From assembly GCF_031157355.1 (NCBI RefSeq), contig NZ_JAVIFT010000001.1:682001-746000 (forward strand): a DNA stretch of 64,000 nt, given 5' to 3'. The translations under genes and the position numbers were made by a program. Position 1 is the first letter of the stretch. Every line of letters begins with the position of its first letter. Shown one piece after another: positions 41,147-50,338 of the stretch. The DNA is from Hyphomicrobium sp. LHD-15. GTDB lineage: Bacteria > Pseudomonadota > Alphaproteobacteria > Rhizobiales > Hyphomicrobiaceae. The notes beneath the pieces are model-generated. The model ran no database searches, was not told where the DNA came from, and saw only the letters and a list, made by a program, of their open reading frames with translations.

Positions 41147-42028
41147 CTACCCTTTCGCGTCCAGTACGCGGCCGGCGACAGCGTCGAGCTTGCGCACGAG
41201 CGAGGCATCGCGCGCGTCAGGAGCGGTAATCAGCGCGACATCGAGGGCGCGGTCGGATCCGATCGGGCAGGCAGGATGCTCGCGCGGGAAGCTCCTCGCG
41301 AGGCTGGTGACGAGCCGCTGGGCCTTCTCGGTGTTGCTCTGCATCACGGCGATGATGGACGCCACGTCGACAGCGGCGTGCTCGTCGTGCCAGCAGTCGT
41401 AGTCAGTCACCATGGCGACGGTCGCGTAGCAGATCTCCGCCTCACGGGCGAGCTTGGCTTCCGGCATGTTGGTCATGCCGATGACGTCCATGCCCCAGCT
41501 GCGATAGAGATTGCTCTCGGCGCGCGTCGAGAACTGGGGGCCTTCCATCACCAGATAGGTGCCGCCGCGAGTGTAGGAGATCGCTTCGGCCTTGGCGGCG
41601 GCTTCGACCGCATCGACAAGCAACGGGCTCACGGGATCGGCGACCGAGACGTGGGCGACGAGGCCGGGGCCAAAGAAGCTCTTTTCGCGCGCGAAGGTGC
41701 GATCCACGAACTGGTCGACCAGCACGAAGTGGCCGGGCGCGAACTCCTCCTTCAGCGAGCCACAGGCCGAGATCGACACAAGATCGGTAACGCCGGCCCG
41801 CTTCAAAGCATCGATGTTCGCACGGAAGTTGATCGCGGACGGCGGCACGGGATGCCCGCGGCCGTGGCGAGGGAGAAAGCGGATCGGAAGGCCGCCGATT
41901 TCCGCGAACAGGATTTCGTCGGAAGGCGCGCCCCACGGGGTCATCACCTTCTCCCAGCGGGCGTTCTCCAAGCCCGGCAGATTGTAAAACCCGCTGCCGC
42001 CGATGATGCCCAGAACCGATGCGGTCAT
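41147..42028 (-). CDS. mtnP: S-methyl-5'-thioadenosine phosphorylase
   Basis: A 293-residue nucleoside phosphorylase that splits methylthioadenosine, a by-product of polyamine and homoserine-lactone synthesis, into adenine and methylthioribose-1-phosphate. LGIIGGSGFYNLPGL at residues 6-20, RHGRGHPVPPSAINFRANI, SACGSLKEEFAPGHFVLVDQF, the substrate loop YLVMEGPQFSTRAES and IGMTNMPEAKLAREAEI are PNP/MTAP signatures. GGGAGA lies just ahead of the start at 42028; a longer frame reaching 42094 is not preferred. It enters methionine salvage. Confidence 0.95.
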   Translation of the reverse strand: MTASVLGIIGGSGFYNLPGLENARWEKVMTPWGAPSDEILFAEIGGLPIRFLPRHGRGHPVPPSAINFRANIDALKRAGVTDLVSISACGSLKEEFAPGHFVLVDQFVDRTFAREKSFFGPGLVAHVSVADPVSPLLVDAVEAAAKAEAISYTRGGTYLVMEGPQFSTRAESNLYRSWGMDVIGMTNMPEAKLAREAEICYATVAMVTDYDCWHDEHAAVDVASIIAVMQSNTEKAQRLVTSLARSFPREHPACPIGSDRALDVALITAPDARDASLVRKLDAVAGRVLDAKG

Positions 42029-42140
42029 CCTGTCTCCCTTCCCCCATGGCGCTCCGAACCAATGTTCGAGGCGAAAACTCTTCGCTGTACGCATGCTGTC
42101 GTTACGCTTTTACGACAACCTCATGATCATGCCCAAAAAG

Positions 42141-42167
42141 AAAAGGCCCCGAGGATCGGGGCCTTTT
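42141..42167 (-). terminator. terminator of the petABC operon
   Basis: An 11-bp perfect stem (AAAAGGCCCCG/CGGGGCCTTTT) with a 5-base loop is followed on the minus strand by CTTTTTGG. It lies about 33 bases after the cytochrome c1 stop. Confidence 0.9.
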
Positions 42168-42199
42168 CGTATGCGTCGCGCGTTGCTGCCGGCTTCCGG

Positions 42200-43066
42200 T
42201 CAATGGGGGATGCTGGCCCAGATGCGCTTCTTGCCGACATAGAGCAGCCCGGTCGTCACCACGAGATAGAGGAGGACGAGCCAGCCGAGGCTCTTGCGGG
42301 CGTTGAGGGAGGGATCGGCCGCCCAGGCGAGGAACGCCGATACGTCGCGGGCGTTCTGATCGAGAGAGCCGGTGCCATCCTGGTACTTGACGAAGTTGTC
42401 CTTGGCGAGCGGAGCGGGCATCGCGATCTGATGGCCCGGGAACGCCGCGTTGTAGGACATGCCGTCCGAGAGCTTCACATCGGCTGGCGCCTCGTGATAG
42501 CCGGTCAACAGCGCGTAAAGATAGTCGGCGCCGCCCTCCTGATAGCCAGTCGCGATATCGCGGAGCATGGAGAACGGATGCGCCCACCAGGTGCCCGTGT
42601 ATTCCACGTTACGAGCCTTGGCGATCAACGACAGATCCGGCGGCAGCGCGCCGTTCTGGGCGGCGCGGGCCTCGTTGTCGTTCTTGAAGGCGCCGATCAT
42701 CGGATCGAACAGCTTCGGCTCGCGCTCGAACATCTTGCCTTCGTCGTTCGGCCCGTCGACGATCTTGTTCGGCCACTCGTGGGCGAGCGCCTTCACGGCT
42801 TCTTCCGGAAACTCCGGTCCACCGGGCTCGACCAGGTTGCGGAAGCGCACGCGCTTCAGGCCGTGACAGGCGGAGCAGACATCCTTGTAGATCTGGAAGC
42901 CGCGCTGAAGCTGAGCAGTGTCGAACTGACCGGTGAAGCCGCCGAAGCTCCAGGTCTGGCGCTCGATGTGGACGTGACCTCCGGCAGCATTCGCGGCAGG
43001 CGCCAGAGCGGCACCGGCCAGAAGCGCAAGAGCGGCAAGGGAACCGTATTTCATGGCTCGCATCAT
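42200..43066 (-). CDS. petC: ubiquinol-cytochrome c reductase cytochrome c1
   Basis: A 288-residue membrane-anchored c-type cytochrome of the bc1 complex. A signal peptide spans residues 1-27, the heme-binding CSACH lies at Cys64/Cys67/His68, the Met ligand is in HQIAMPAPL, and a C-terminal anchor near 258-278 (SLGWLVLLYLVVTTGLLYVG) is followed by a Lys-rich end. It takes electrons from the Rieske protein and passes them to soluble cytochrome c in the periplasm. AAGGA lies 6 bases before the first of two Met codons at 43066. It is the last gene of petABC. Confidence 0.95.
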   Translation of the reverse strand: MMRAMKYGSLAALALLAGAALAPAANAAGGHVHIERQTWSFGGFTGQFDTAQLQRGFQIYKDVCSACHGLKRVRFRNLVEPGGPEFPEEAVKALAHEWPNKIVDGPNDEGKMFEREPKLFDPMIGAFKNDNEARAAQNGALPPDLSLIAKARNVEYTGTWWAHPFSMLRDIATGYQEGGADYLYALLTGYHEAPADVKLSDGMSYNAAFPGHQIAMPAPLAKDNFVKYQDGTGSLDQNARDVSAFLAWAADPSLNARKSLGWLVLLYLVVTTGLLYVGKKRIWASIPH

Positions 43067-43080
43067 CTGATTTCCTTCGC

Positions 43081-44358
43081 TCAGCGCGTCTCTGGGGCTG
43101 CGGCTGCGCCTTCCGGCGTTCCCGAGCCTCCGCGCAAGACGGAAGCGGATATGGATTTCGGAAGCTTGGTCGGCGTCTCGATGAGACCCAGCACCGGCAT
43201 CACGATCAGGAAGTGCGCGAAGTAATAGGCCGTGAAGATCCGCGACCAGGTGACGTAGGCGCCTTCCGCCGGCTTGGCTCCGAGATAGCCCAGAGACACC
43301 GCCGAGATCACGAGCAGCCAGAAGAACCACTTATAAAGCGGGCGGTACTTGGCCGAGCGCACGCGGCTGGTATCGAGCCACGGCACGAAGATGAGAACCG
43401 CGATCGCCGAGAACATCGCGATGACGCCGCCGAGCTTCGAGGGGATCGCGCGCAGGATCGCGTAGAACGGCAGGAAGTACCATTCGGGCACGATGTGCGG
43501 CGGCGTGACCAGAGGGTTCGCCTCGATGTAGTTGTCGGCGTGACCGAGGTAGTCCGGCAAATAGAACACGAACCAGGCGAACAGAATGAGGAAGGCGAAC
43601 AAGCCGACCGCATCCTTGGCGACTGCGAACGGGAACATCGGAACGGCATCGGACTTGGTCTTGATGTCGAGGCCGGTGGGATTGTTCTGGCCGGCCACGT
43701 GCAGCGCCCAGATGTGCAGCACCACGATCCCGAAGAGAACGAACGGCAGCAGGTAATGGAGCGCGAAGAAGCGGTTCAGCGTGGTGCCGGAAACGGAGTA
43801 GCCGCCCCACAGCCATTCGACGATCGCGGTGCCGACACCCGGAATGATCTCGTTCAGCGACGAGAACAAGTTGGTGATGACCGTGACGCCCCAGAAGCTC
43901 ATCTGACCCCAGGGGAGCGCGTAACCCATGAACGCCGTCGCCATCATGATCAGGAAGATGATCACGCCCAGGATCCAAAGCACCTCGCGGGGGGCTTTGT
44001 AGGAACCGTAGTAGAGGCCGCGGAAGATATGGATGTAGACCGCGATGAAGAACATCGAGGCGCCGACGGCGTGGAAATTGCGCAGCAGCCAGCCGAAGTT
44101 CACGTCGCGGCGGATCGCTTCAACCGAATTGAACGCTTCATGCGCGCTCGGCTGATAGTGCATGGCCAGCACGATGCCGGTGACGATCTGCGCGACGAGG
44201 CAGAAGGTCAGGATGCCGCCGAAGGTCCAGAGATAGTTGAGATTGCGCGGTGTCGGAAAATCAACGAACTGACCGTGCATGAGACGGGCAACCGGAAGAC
44301 GGTCATCCCACCATTTGGCGAAAGCCGACTTCGGCTCGTAGCTCGACGTATGCTCCAT
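43081..44358 (-). CDS. petB: ubiquinol-cytochrome c reductase cytochrome b
   Basis: A 425-residue integral membrane subunit with eight membrane helices and two b-hemes. The histidine ligand pairs are in [24 protein letters not shown] and [22 protein letters not shown]. The quinol-oxidation site has the PEWY motif ([15 protein letters not shown]), and [19 protein letters not shown] is typical. It oxidises ubiquinol and drives proton translocation by the Q cycle. The start follows GAGGGG by 8 bases, 15 bases after the Rieske stop. Confidence 0.98.
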   Translation of the reverse strand: MEHTSSYEPKSAFAKWWDDRLPVARLMHGQFVDFPTPRNLNYLWTFGGILTFCLVAQIVTGIVLAMHYQPSAHEAFNSVEAIRRDVNFGWLLRNFHAVGASMFFIAVYIHIFRGLYYGSYKAPREVLWILGVIIFLIMMATAFMGYALPWGQMSFWGVTVITNLFSSLNEIIPGVGTAIVEWLWGGYSVSGTTLNRFFALHYLLPFVLFGIVVLHIWALHVAGQNNPTGLDIKTKSDAVPMFPFAVAKDAVGLFAFLILFAWFVFYLPDYLGHADNYIEANPLVTPPHIVPEWYFLPFYAILRAIPSKLGGVIAMFSAIAVLIFVPWLDTSRVRSAKYRPLYKWFFWLLVISAVSLGYLGAKPAEGAYVTWSRIFTAYYFAHFLIVMPVLGLIETPTKLPKSISASVLRGGSGTPEGAAAAPETR

Positions 44359-44373
44359 CGAAAGCAGCCCCTC

Positions 44374-44946
44374 TTAGCCGATCTTGATCTTGGTGTCGGA
44401 AACGAACTCGTAGGGCGGCACCTCGAGATTGCGCGGAGCGGGTCCCTTGCGGATACGGCCGGACGTATCGTAGTGCGAGCCGTGGCATGGGCAGAACCAG
44501 CCACCGAAGTCACCTTTCGTATCTGCCATCGCCTGTCCCTTGGGAATGCAGCCCAAGTGCGTGCAGATGCCGATCAGGATCAGCCAGTTATCCTTGCCCG
44601 ACTTGATACGGTTGGTATCGAGGGCGGGCGTCGCTTCGGGCAGCAGATCGTTGCGGGCGGACTGATCAGGAAGATCAGCGAGCGGCACGGCCTCGGCGGC
44701 CTTGACCTCCTCGGGCGTGCGGTTGCGGATGAAGATCGGCTTGCCGCGCCACATGGCGGTAATGGCCTGACCTTCCTTTACCGGAGACAAATCGATCTCG
44801 ACGGATGCCAAGGCCTGAGCGCCGGCGTCGGGATTCATTTGAGAGATGAAAGGCCACAACGTGACCGCTGCTCCCACCGCCGCAAATGCATTGCCGGCAA
44901 TGATGAGAAAATCTCGGCGGTTTGGCTCTTCGACTTCACTGGCCAC
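44374..44946 (-). CDS. petA: Rieske iron-sulfur protein of cytochrome bc1
   Basis: A 190-residue protein with an RRDF twin-arginine-like N terminus and one membrane anchor (about residues 14-35). The [2Fe-2S] ligands are Cys128 and His130 in CTHLGC and Cys152 and His155 in CPCHGSHYD, with Cys133/Cys154 forming the disulfide. It transfers electrons from ubiquinol to cytochrome c1. Translation begins at a GTG with GGGAGGGGA about 8 bases upstream. It is the first gene of the operon. Confidence 0.97.
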   Translation of the reverse strand: MASEVEEPNRRDFLIIAGNAFAAVGAAVTLWPFISQMNPDAGAQALASVEIDLSPVKEGQAITAMWRGKPIFIRNRTPEEVKAAEAVPLADLPDQSARNDLLPEATPALDTNRIKSGKDNWLILIGICTHLGCIPKGQAMADTKGDFGGWFCPCHGSHYDTSGRIRKGPAPRNLEVPPYEFVSDTKIKIG

Positions 44947-45000
44947 TTATAATCCCCTCCCAGTTTCGAGGATTTTCTAATCGCTCGTTATGTCACGCGA

Positions 45001-45052
45001 AGTGCTTGCTGAAGCACTAACCGAGGCACGCAAGTTGCGCAAGAACTGCGCA
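45001..45052. promoter_or_regulatory. hairpin and paired TGCGCA palindromes in the petABC/trmL divergent region
   Basis: AGTGCTT-GCTG-AAGCACT (45001-45018) is a perfect 7-bp hairpin. TTGCGCAA (45035-45042) and a second TGCGCA (45047-45052) start 11 bases apart, about one helical turn. These are candidate operators for the petABC or trmL promoters; the regulator is unknown. Confidence 0.4.
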
Positions 45053-45216
45053 GTCCGTTTACGTCGCGAATCCAGATTTTCATCGCCCCCACGGCTCGGT
45101 GTTTCGCACCGATCACGCATCATGCATCGTTTGCCAACGTGCTCAAGACGGCTTAACTCGAACACGGCCGACCACACGAGCGCGCACGTTTCTTTCGACT
45201 AAGGTAAGATCGCAGA

Positions 45217-45684
45217 ATGCGCCTTGTTCTTTATCAACCCGACATTCCGCAAAATACTGGAACCATTCTCCGACTTTCGGCGTGTCTGGGCGTTCCAATC
45301 GATCTAATCGGGCCTGCCGCTTTCGATTTCAGCGACCGTTCATTCCGGAGGGCTGGACTCGACTATTTGGATCACGTTCACATCAGCCGCCACGAAAGCT
45401 TCGACGCTTTTGATGCGGCGCGCGTTTCGCTTTCTCCAACGCCTCGCCTCGTGCTGCTCACCACACATGCGGCAGAATCGCACGTCGATTTCCGGTTTTG
45501 CGAAAGCGACCTCCTGCTACTTGGCCGCGAAAGCGCGGGGGTCCCGCAGTCGGTTCATGAGCGAGTCGATGCGCGCATCCGCATTCCGATGCGCGCGGGG
45601 CTGCGTTCACTGAACATCGCCGTCGCGGCGGCGATGGTGCTCGGAGAGGCGCTGAGGCAGACGGATGGGTATCCGAAAGAGTAG
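45217..45684 (+). CDS. trmL: tRNA (cytidine/uridine-34 2'-O)-methyltransferase
   Basis: A 155-residue SpoU-fold enzyme. The N-terminal [18 protein letters not shown], the middle [12 protein letters not shown] and the C-terminal [19 protein letters not shown] are the three knot motifs of TrmL, which 2'-O-methylates the wobble base of leucine tRNAs. It is a short stand-alone enzyme of normal length. Its stop codon is followed immediately by the heptamer repeat array. Confidence 0.95.
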   Translation: MRLVLYQPDIPQNTGTILRLSACLGVPIDLIGPAAFDFSDRSFRRAGLDYLDHVHISRHESFDAFDAARVSLSPTPRLVLLTTHAAESHVDFRFCESDLLLLGRESAGVPQSVHERVDARIRIPMRAGLRSLNIAVAAAMVLGEALRQTDGYPKE

Positions 45685-45768
45685 GCAGCGGGCAGCGGGC
45701 AGCGGGCAGCGGGCAGCGGGCAGCGGGCAGCGGGCAGCGGGCAGCGGGCAGCGGGCAGCGGGCAGCGG
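45685..45768. repeat. 12 perfect tandem copies of the heptamer GCAGCGG
   Basis: The 84 bases after the trmL stop are exactly twelve head-to-tail copies of GCAGCGG without one mismatch. They lie between the stops of two convergent genes. The seven-base period would shift frame if read through, and such pure arrays are prone to slippage. Confidence 0.98.
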
Positions 45769-45794
45769 AAAGATAGTGAGATGCCGCTGCGGAT

Positions 45795-46325
45795 CTAGCC
45801 CTTGTTCAGCATCAGCGTGAGACCGATCAGCGTCTCGCTGAAGAACTGGATCTCCACCATCTGCTTGGCATCCTTCACGATGATGTCCATGTTGGCCGAC
45901 AGCGTCGAACCCTCGGTGCCTTTCACCGACACGCGGAAGCCGCGCGGCGTGACCTCGCCGTCGAGCACACCGTTCACATTGTACATCAGCTCGTTCCACT
46001 CACCCTGCAGCTTGCCCCCAGAGTGGCGAACGTTACCCTTGACCTCGATCTTGCCGCTGCCGGATGCGCAACGAATGGTCTGCTTCAGCGTGTTGCCGTC
46101 GCCCTCGATGAAATAGGTCGCGCGGCACTTCACGTCTTCGGTCTTGCCGTCCTTGAAGCGCAGGCGGCCAATGCCGCCCCACCAGCCATCGAGGCTCGCG
46201 AATGGGCCAACCGCTTGCGGAGCCGCGTCCACGGCGGGCGCGATCGTTGCGGCCAGCGTCATCGCCAATGCCGCTACAGCTACCCGCGCAGAGCTGCGCT
46301 TCGTCATCGCAATAACGAGGTTCAT
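45795..46325 (-). CDS. exported protein, unknown function
   Basis: A 176-residue protein with a signal peptide (about residues 1-34, VAVAALAMTLAATIAPAVDAA). The mature chain looks like a beta-rich, lipocalin-like fold: FASLDGWWGGIGRLRFKDGKTEDVKCRA, and later GKIEVKGNVRHSGGKLQGEW. Two cysteines could pair. The start at 46325 follows GAGAGGGG closely; an in-frame start upstream would hide the signal peptide. I do not recognise the family. It converges on trmL. Confidence 0.75.
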   Translation of the reverse strand: MNLVIAMTKRSSARVAVAALAMTLAATIAPAVDAAPQAVGPFASLDGWWGGIGRLRFKDGKTEDVKCRATYFIEGDGNTLKQTIRCASGSGKIEVKGNVRHSGGKLQGEWNELMYNVNGVLDGEVTPRGFRVSVKGTEGSTLSANMDIIVKDAKQMVEIQFFSETLIGLTLMLNKG

Positions 46326-46672
46326 AGGCCCCTCTCGGTCGATCCGCTCGATTCCCACTGCTACCCAAGTTGCCGAGACGCCCCAGTCTTGCAACAGGCC
46401 GCGATCATGAAGCCGTTGATATCTGACGGCGTGTGTCAGCAAGGCCGCAGCGCGAATCAAAGGCTCGCGCGCCCGGAAGCCACGAGAATGCGAGCTCGAG
46501 CATGACTGCTCTTCTTCGAATTGCAATCCCGCTCTAGGTTTTTGATGAGACCGATGATTCACGCTTCGGACTGGTAAGGTCCGAAGCGATCATGGTCTAA
46601 ACGTCATCCGCCATACGGTGCCGCCAGACGTGGGTCAGGCACCCGCGAAACGTCAGATCGTGGCCGCTCAGC
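46326..46672. other. intergenic region holding a palindromic element
   Basis: The 347 bases between gatB and the exported-protein gene contain palindromic copy C (46544-46598). The rest holds the promoter of the exported protein gene. I see no credible gene. Confidence 0.6.
46544..46598. repeat. palindromic element copy C, intact hairpin
   Basis: It matches copy B in layout: AGACC, bulged G, ATGAT, TCA bulge, a 10-bp inner stem and a 7-base loop (TGGTAAG). The inner stem is CGCTTCGGAC/GTCCGAAGCG instead of CGCTTCAGGC/GCCTGAAGCG, so two base pairs changed on both sides. It lies 74 bases past the gatB stop. Confidence 0.92.
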
Positions 46673-48157
46673 TCAAAGGCCGAGCTTTTGCTTCAGGATC
46701 TCGTTGACGGCGGCGGGGTTGGCCTTGCCGCCGGTCGACTTCATCACCTGTCCGACGAACCAGCCGAGCATCGAGGGCTTGGCTTTCGCCTGCTCGACCT
46801 TGTCGGGGTTGGCAGCGATGATCTCGTCGACGGCCTTTTCGATGGCGCCGGTGTCGGTCACCTGCTTCATGCCGCGGCTTTCGACGATCTCGGCTGGATC
46901 GCCACCTTCGGTCCAGAGGATCTCGAACAAATCCTTGGCGATCTTGCCGGAGATGGTGCCGGCCGAAATGAGATCGACGAGGCCGCCGAGCTGCTTGGCG
47001 GAGAGCGGCGAATGCTCGATGTCGCGACCTTCCTTGTTGAGGCGGCCGAACAGCTCGTTGATGACCCAGTTGGCGGCCAACTTTCCATCCCGGCCCTTGG
47101 CGACGGCCTCGAAGTAATTCGCGTTCTCGCGCTCGGCGACGAGCACCGTCGCGTCGTAGGCCGAGAGGCTGTAATCCTTGACGAAGCGCGCGCGTTTCTC
47201 GTCGGGAAGCTCCGGCAGGTGCTGCTTCAGATCGTCGACGTAGGCCTGCGTGAATTCGAGCGGCAGAAGATCGGGATCGGGGAAGTAGCGATAGTCGTGC
47301 GCCTCTTCCTTCGAGCGCATGGAGCGCGTCTCGCCCTTCGCGGCGTCGAACAGGCGCGTCTCCTGATCGATGGTGCCGCCATCCTCGATGATGTCGATCT
47401 GGCGCCGCGCCTCGACCTCGACGGCCTGACCGATGAAGCGGATCGAGTTGACGTTCTTGATCTCACAGCGCGTGCCGAGCTTGTCGCCGGGTTTGCGTAC
47501 GGAGACGTTCACGTCGGCGCGCAGGTTGCCCTTCTCCATGTCGCCGTCGCAGGTGCCGAGGTAGCGCAGGATCGTGCGCAGCTTCGTGACGTAGGCCTGG
47601 GCTTCCTTCGACGAACGCAGATCCGGCTTCGAGACGATCTCCATCAGCGCGACGCCCGAGCGATTGAGATCGACGAAGGAATAGTCCGGATGCTGGTCGT
47701 GGATCGACTTGCCGGCGTCCTGCTCCAGATGAAGGCGCTCGATGCCGACGCGCTTGGCTTCGCCGTCGACGTCGATCTCGATCTCGCCTTCGCCGATGAT
47801 CGGCTGCTTGTACTGACTGATCTGGTAGCCCTGCGGCAGATCCGGATAGAAGTAGTTCTTACGGTCGAACACGCTCTTGAGGTTGACCGCCGCCTTGAGG
47901 CCGAGGCCGGTGCGGACCGCCTGGGCGATGCATTCCTCGTTGATGACCGGCAGCATGCCGGGCATGGCCGCATCGACGAGCGAGACATGGCTGTTCGGCT
48001 CGGCGCCGAATGCGGTCGAGGAACCGGAGAAAAGCTTCGAGTTGGAAGCCACCTGGGCATGGACTTCCATGCCGATCACGACTTCCCAATCGCCGGTCGC
48101 GCCCGCGATCAGGTTCGCCGACTTGGATTTTCCGCCGCTCTTTGCCGTTTCCTGCAT
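46673..48157 (-). CDS. gatB: aspartyl/glutamyl-tRNA amidotransferase subunit B
   Basis: A 494-residue subunit of the tRNA-dependent amidotransferase that converts Glu-tRNA(Gln) or Asp-tRNA(Asn) to the amide forms. The N-terminal [12 protein letters not shown], the kinase-like [38 protein letters not shown] and the C-terminal YqeY-like domain ([21 protein letters not shown]) are all present. The start at 48157 has GGAGAG 7 bases upstream; a GTG five codons earlier overlaps that site. It is the last gene of the interleaved gat group. Confidence 0.97.
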   Translation of the reverse strand: MQETAKSGGKSKSANLIAGATGDWEVVIGMEVHAQVASNSKLFSGSSTAFGAEPNSHVSLVDAAMPGMLPVINEECIAQAVRTGLGLKAAVNLKSVFDRKNYFYPDLPQGYQISQYKQPIIGEGEIEIDVDGEAKRVGIERLHLEQDAGKSIHDQHPDYSFVDLNRSGVALMEIVSKPDLRSSKEAQAYVTKLRTILRYLGTCDGDMEKGNLRADVNVSVRKPGDKLGTRCEIKNVNSIRFIGQAVEVEARRQIDIIEDGGTIDQETRLFDAAKGETRSMRSKEEAHDYRYFPDPDLLPLEFTQAYVDDLKQHLPELPDEKRARFVKDYSLSAYDATVLVAERENANYFEAVAKGRDGKLAANWVINELFGRLNKEGRDIEHSPLSAKQLGGLVDLISAGTISGKIAKDLFEILWTEGGDPAEIVESRGMKQVTDTGAIEKAVDEIIAANPDKVEQAKAKPSMLGWFVGQVMKSTGGKANPAAVNEILKQKLGL

Positions 48158-48181
48158 TTCATGTCTCTCCACTGCGCCAGG

Positions 48182-48469
48182 TTACGGCGCGCGAAACCGA
48201 TAGGCCAGCGCCGCCCAGACGAGGCCGAAGAAAAACTGAAGAATAAAGATCGCGGCCTCGCCGCCGACGGCGTGAATGCTGAAAACGCCGATCTGGCCGC
48301 CGATCCAATAGAGCAGAAAGCCCACCGCCGAGGCCGCGAAGGCCGCGATCGGGATCTTCTGCCACTGGTCGGCGCTCCGCCCCATCATCACGGCGACGGT
48401 GATAACGGCCGGATTGGCCAGCGCCAGCAGCACCAGCGTCATCGGATCGAAGGAGTTGATCGCGATCAT
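48182..48469 (-). CDS. small membrane protein inside the gat operon
   Basis: A 95-residue hydrophobic protein with about three membrane segments (TLVLLALANPAVITVAVMMG, IAAFAASAVGFLLYWIGG and FILQFFFGLVWAALAYRF). No family is certain. Its ATG overlaps the chorismate-mutase stop in an ATGA arrangement, so it is translationally coupled to that gene. It stops 24 bases before gatB. Confidence 0.8.
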   Translation of the reverse strand: MIAINSFDPMTLVLLALANPAVITVAVMMGRSADQWQKIPIAAFAASAVGFLLYWIGGQIGVFSIHAVGGEAAIFILQFFFGLVWAALAYRFRAP

Positions 48470-48801
48470 TCTCTTGGACCGCCGCTGCTTGCTTCCTGCT
48501 GGCGAAGCTTCTCTTCCTCGTACTGAACGAACCAGCCGATCATGTTGCGCCATTGGGCGCCGACCATTTCGATCATCTCGGCAGGCAGGCCACGCTGGCG
48601 CGCCTGGACCTTCACTTTGTCGATCACCTGCTGAATGCGCCAGGGGACGTGCGCGTCGCCCGGGTTCTTCTTCAGCTGCCAGGCCCGCTCGACGTACGCA
48701 AAGCGCTCGGCGATGAGGTCAACGAGGGCCGCATCGATGCGATCGATCTCGGAGCGCACCTCCGTCATGTCGGCGCATTCCCAGGGACGCTTCGGATCCA
48801 T
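48466..48801 (-). CDS. chorismate mutase family protein (AroQ class)
   Basis: A 111-residue all-helical protein. EVRSEIDRIDAALVDLIAERFAYVERAWQLKK at about residues 14-45 follows the AroQ pattern, with the Arg and Lys that bind chorismate, and GLPAEMIEMVGAQWRNMIGWFVQYEEEKL is the third helix. It would convert chorismate to prephenate for Phe/Tyr synthesis; PchB-like isochorismate lyases share this fold. It begins 1 base after the gatA stop and overlaps the membrane-protein gene by four bases. Confidence 0.85.
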   Translation of the reverse strand: MDPKRPWECADMTEVRSEIDRIDAALVDLIAERFAYVERAWQLKKNPGDAHVPWRIQQVIDKVKVQARQRGLPAEMIEMVGAQWRNMIGWFVQYEEEKLRQQEASSGGPRE

Positions 48802-48802
48802 C

Positions 48803-50335
48803 TTACTTGCCTCCCGGCTTTTTCTTGGCAGGGGCGGCGGCCGCCTTCTTGGCGTCGCCTGCCCACCATCGCTCGCCTACTGTGAAACGTCCGGCCGCAT
48901 CCTCGATGGCTTGCGCGGTCTGGAAGAGCGTCGTCTCGTCGAACGGCTTGCCGATCAGCTGCAGGCCGAGGGGCGTGCCTTCCGACGACAGCCCGGCCGG
49001 AACGGACAAGCCCGGAAGGCCCGCCATGTTCACGGTGACGGTGAAGATGTCCTCGAGATACATGGCCAGCGGATCGCCGGTTTTCTCGCCGAACGCGAAG
49101 GCGGGCGAAGGCGTGGTCGGCGTCAGCACCACATCCACCTTGCTCCAGGCCTCGTCGAAGTCGCGCTTGATCAAGGTGCGGACCTTCTGTGCCTTGAGGT
49201 AATAGGCATCGTAGTAGCCGGCCGAAAGCACGTAGGTGCCGATCAGGATGCGTCGGCGCACTTCCTTACCGAAGCCGGCCGCGCGGGTGTTCTCGTAGGT
49301 GTCGATGACATCCTTGCCCGGAACGCGAAGACCGTAGCGCACACCGTCGTAGCGAGCGAGGTTGGAAGAGGCTTCTGCGGGTGCCACGATGTAATAAGCG
49401 GGCAGCGCGTACTTGGTGTGCGGCAGGCTGATTTCATGGATCGTCGCACCGGCGGCCTTGAGCCACTCGATGCCTTTGGTCCAGAGATCGTCGATCTCCT
49501 TCGACATCCCCTCGACGCGATATTCCTTCGGCACGCCGACACGGAGGCCTTTAATGCCTTTGCCGAGAGCGGCCTCGTAGTCGGGGACCGGCGCGTTGAC
49601 GGAGGTCGTGTCCTTCGGATCATGCCCCGCCATGGCGCCGAGCATGATGGCCGCGTCGCGCACGGTCTTGGCAATCGGCCCAGCCTGATCGAGCGAGGAC
49701 GCGAACGCGACGATACCCCAGCGCGAGCAGCGGCCGTAGGTCGGCTTGATGCCGACGGTGCCGGTCAGGGCCGCGGGCTGGCGGATCGAGCCGCCGGTGT
49801 CGGTCGCGGTGGCAGCAAGACAAAGGCCCGCGGCAACGGCCGCGGAAGAGCCGCCAGACGAGCCGCCCGGAACCAGCTTGTCGGTTTTGCCGTTGCGGCG
49901 CCACGGCGACACCACCGGTCCGAAGGCGCTAGTCTCGTTCGACGAGCCCATCGCGAACTCGTCGTTGTTGAGCTTGCCGAGCATGACGGCACCGGCGCTC
50001 CACAGGTTGGCGCCGACCGTCGATTCATAGGTGGGTTTGAAGTCGTCCAGGATCTTCGAGCAGGCCGTGGTGCGGATGCCGTCGGTGCAGAAGAGATCCT
50101 TGTTGCCGAGCGGCAGCCCCTCGAGCGGGCGTGCTTCGCCCTTCGCCAAGCGCGCGTCGGCTTCCTTGGCCTGCGCGAGCGCGTGTTCGGGTGTCACCAG
50201 AACATAGGCATTCAGCGCCTCATTCGACGCCTCGATGGTTTCGAGATGCGCCTTGGTCAGCTCGGTCGCCGAGAATGTCTTGGCCTTGAGGCCGTCGCGC
50301 GCTTCGGCCAACGTCAGGCGAGTGAGTTCGCTCAC
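48803..50335 (-). CDS. gatA: aspartyl/glutamyl-tRNA amidotransferase subunit A
   Basis: A 510-residue amidase-signature enzyme that releases ammonia from Gln for the amidotransferase. The catalytic Lys lies in [11 protein letters not shown], the Ser-cis-Ser pair in [15 protein letters not shown] and [12 protein letters not shown], followed by [14 protein letters not shown]. The C terminus has a short Lys/Ala extension. The start is a GTG at 50335, 3 bases after the upstream gene's stop. It forms the GatCAB complex with gatC and gatB. Confidence 0.97.
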   Translation of the reverse strand: MSELTRLTLAEARDGLKAKTFSATELTKAHLETIEASNEALNAYVLVTPEHALAQAKEADARLAKGEARPLEGLPLGNKDLFCTDGIRTTACSKILDDFKPTYESTVGANLWSAGAVMLGKLNNDEFAMGSSNETSAFGPVVSPWRRNGKTDKLVPGGSSGGSSAAVAAGLCLAATATDTGGSIRQPAALTGTVGIKPTYGRCSRWGIVAFASSLDQAGPIAKTVRDAAIMLGAMAGHDPKDTTSVNAPVPDYEAALGKGIKGLRVGVPKEYRVEGMSKEIDDLWTKGIEWLKAAGATIHEISLPHTKYALPAYYIVAPAEASSNLARYDGVRYGLRVPGKDVIDTYENTRAAGFGKEVRRRILIGTYVLSAGYYDAYYLKAQKVRTLIKRDFDEAWSKVDVVLTPTTPSPAFAFGEKTGDPLAMYLEDIFTVTVNMAGLPGLSVPAGLSSEGTPLGLQLIGKPFDETTLFQTAQAIEDAAGRFTVGERWWAGDAKKAAAAPAKKKPGGK

Positions 50336-50338
50336 AGT

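Noticed and set aside
43213-44952. 579-codon frame antisense to petA-petB
   Set aside because: It is a GC-rich shadow; all recognisable motifs are on the minus strand.
45685-45768. Heptamer array considered as a CRISPR
   Set aside because: The units are 7 bases, contiguous and without spacers, and no cas gene is near.
46688-48526. 612-codon frame antisense to gatB
   Set aside because: The product is made of Leu/Asp/Arg runs without family features, opposite a complete GatB.
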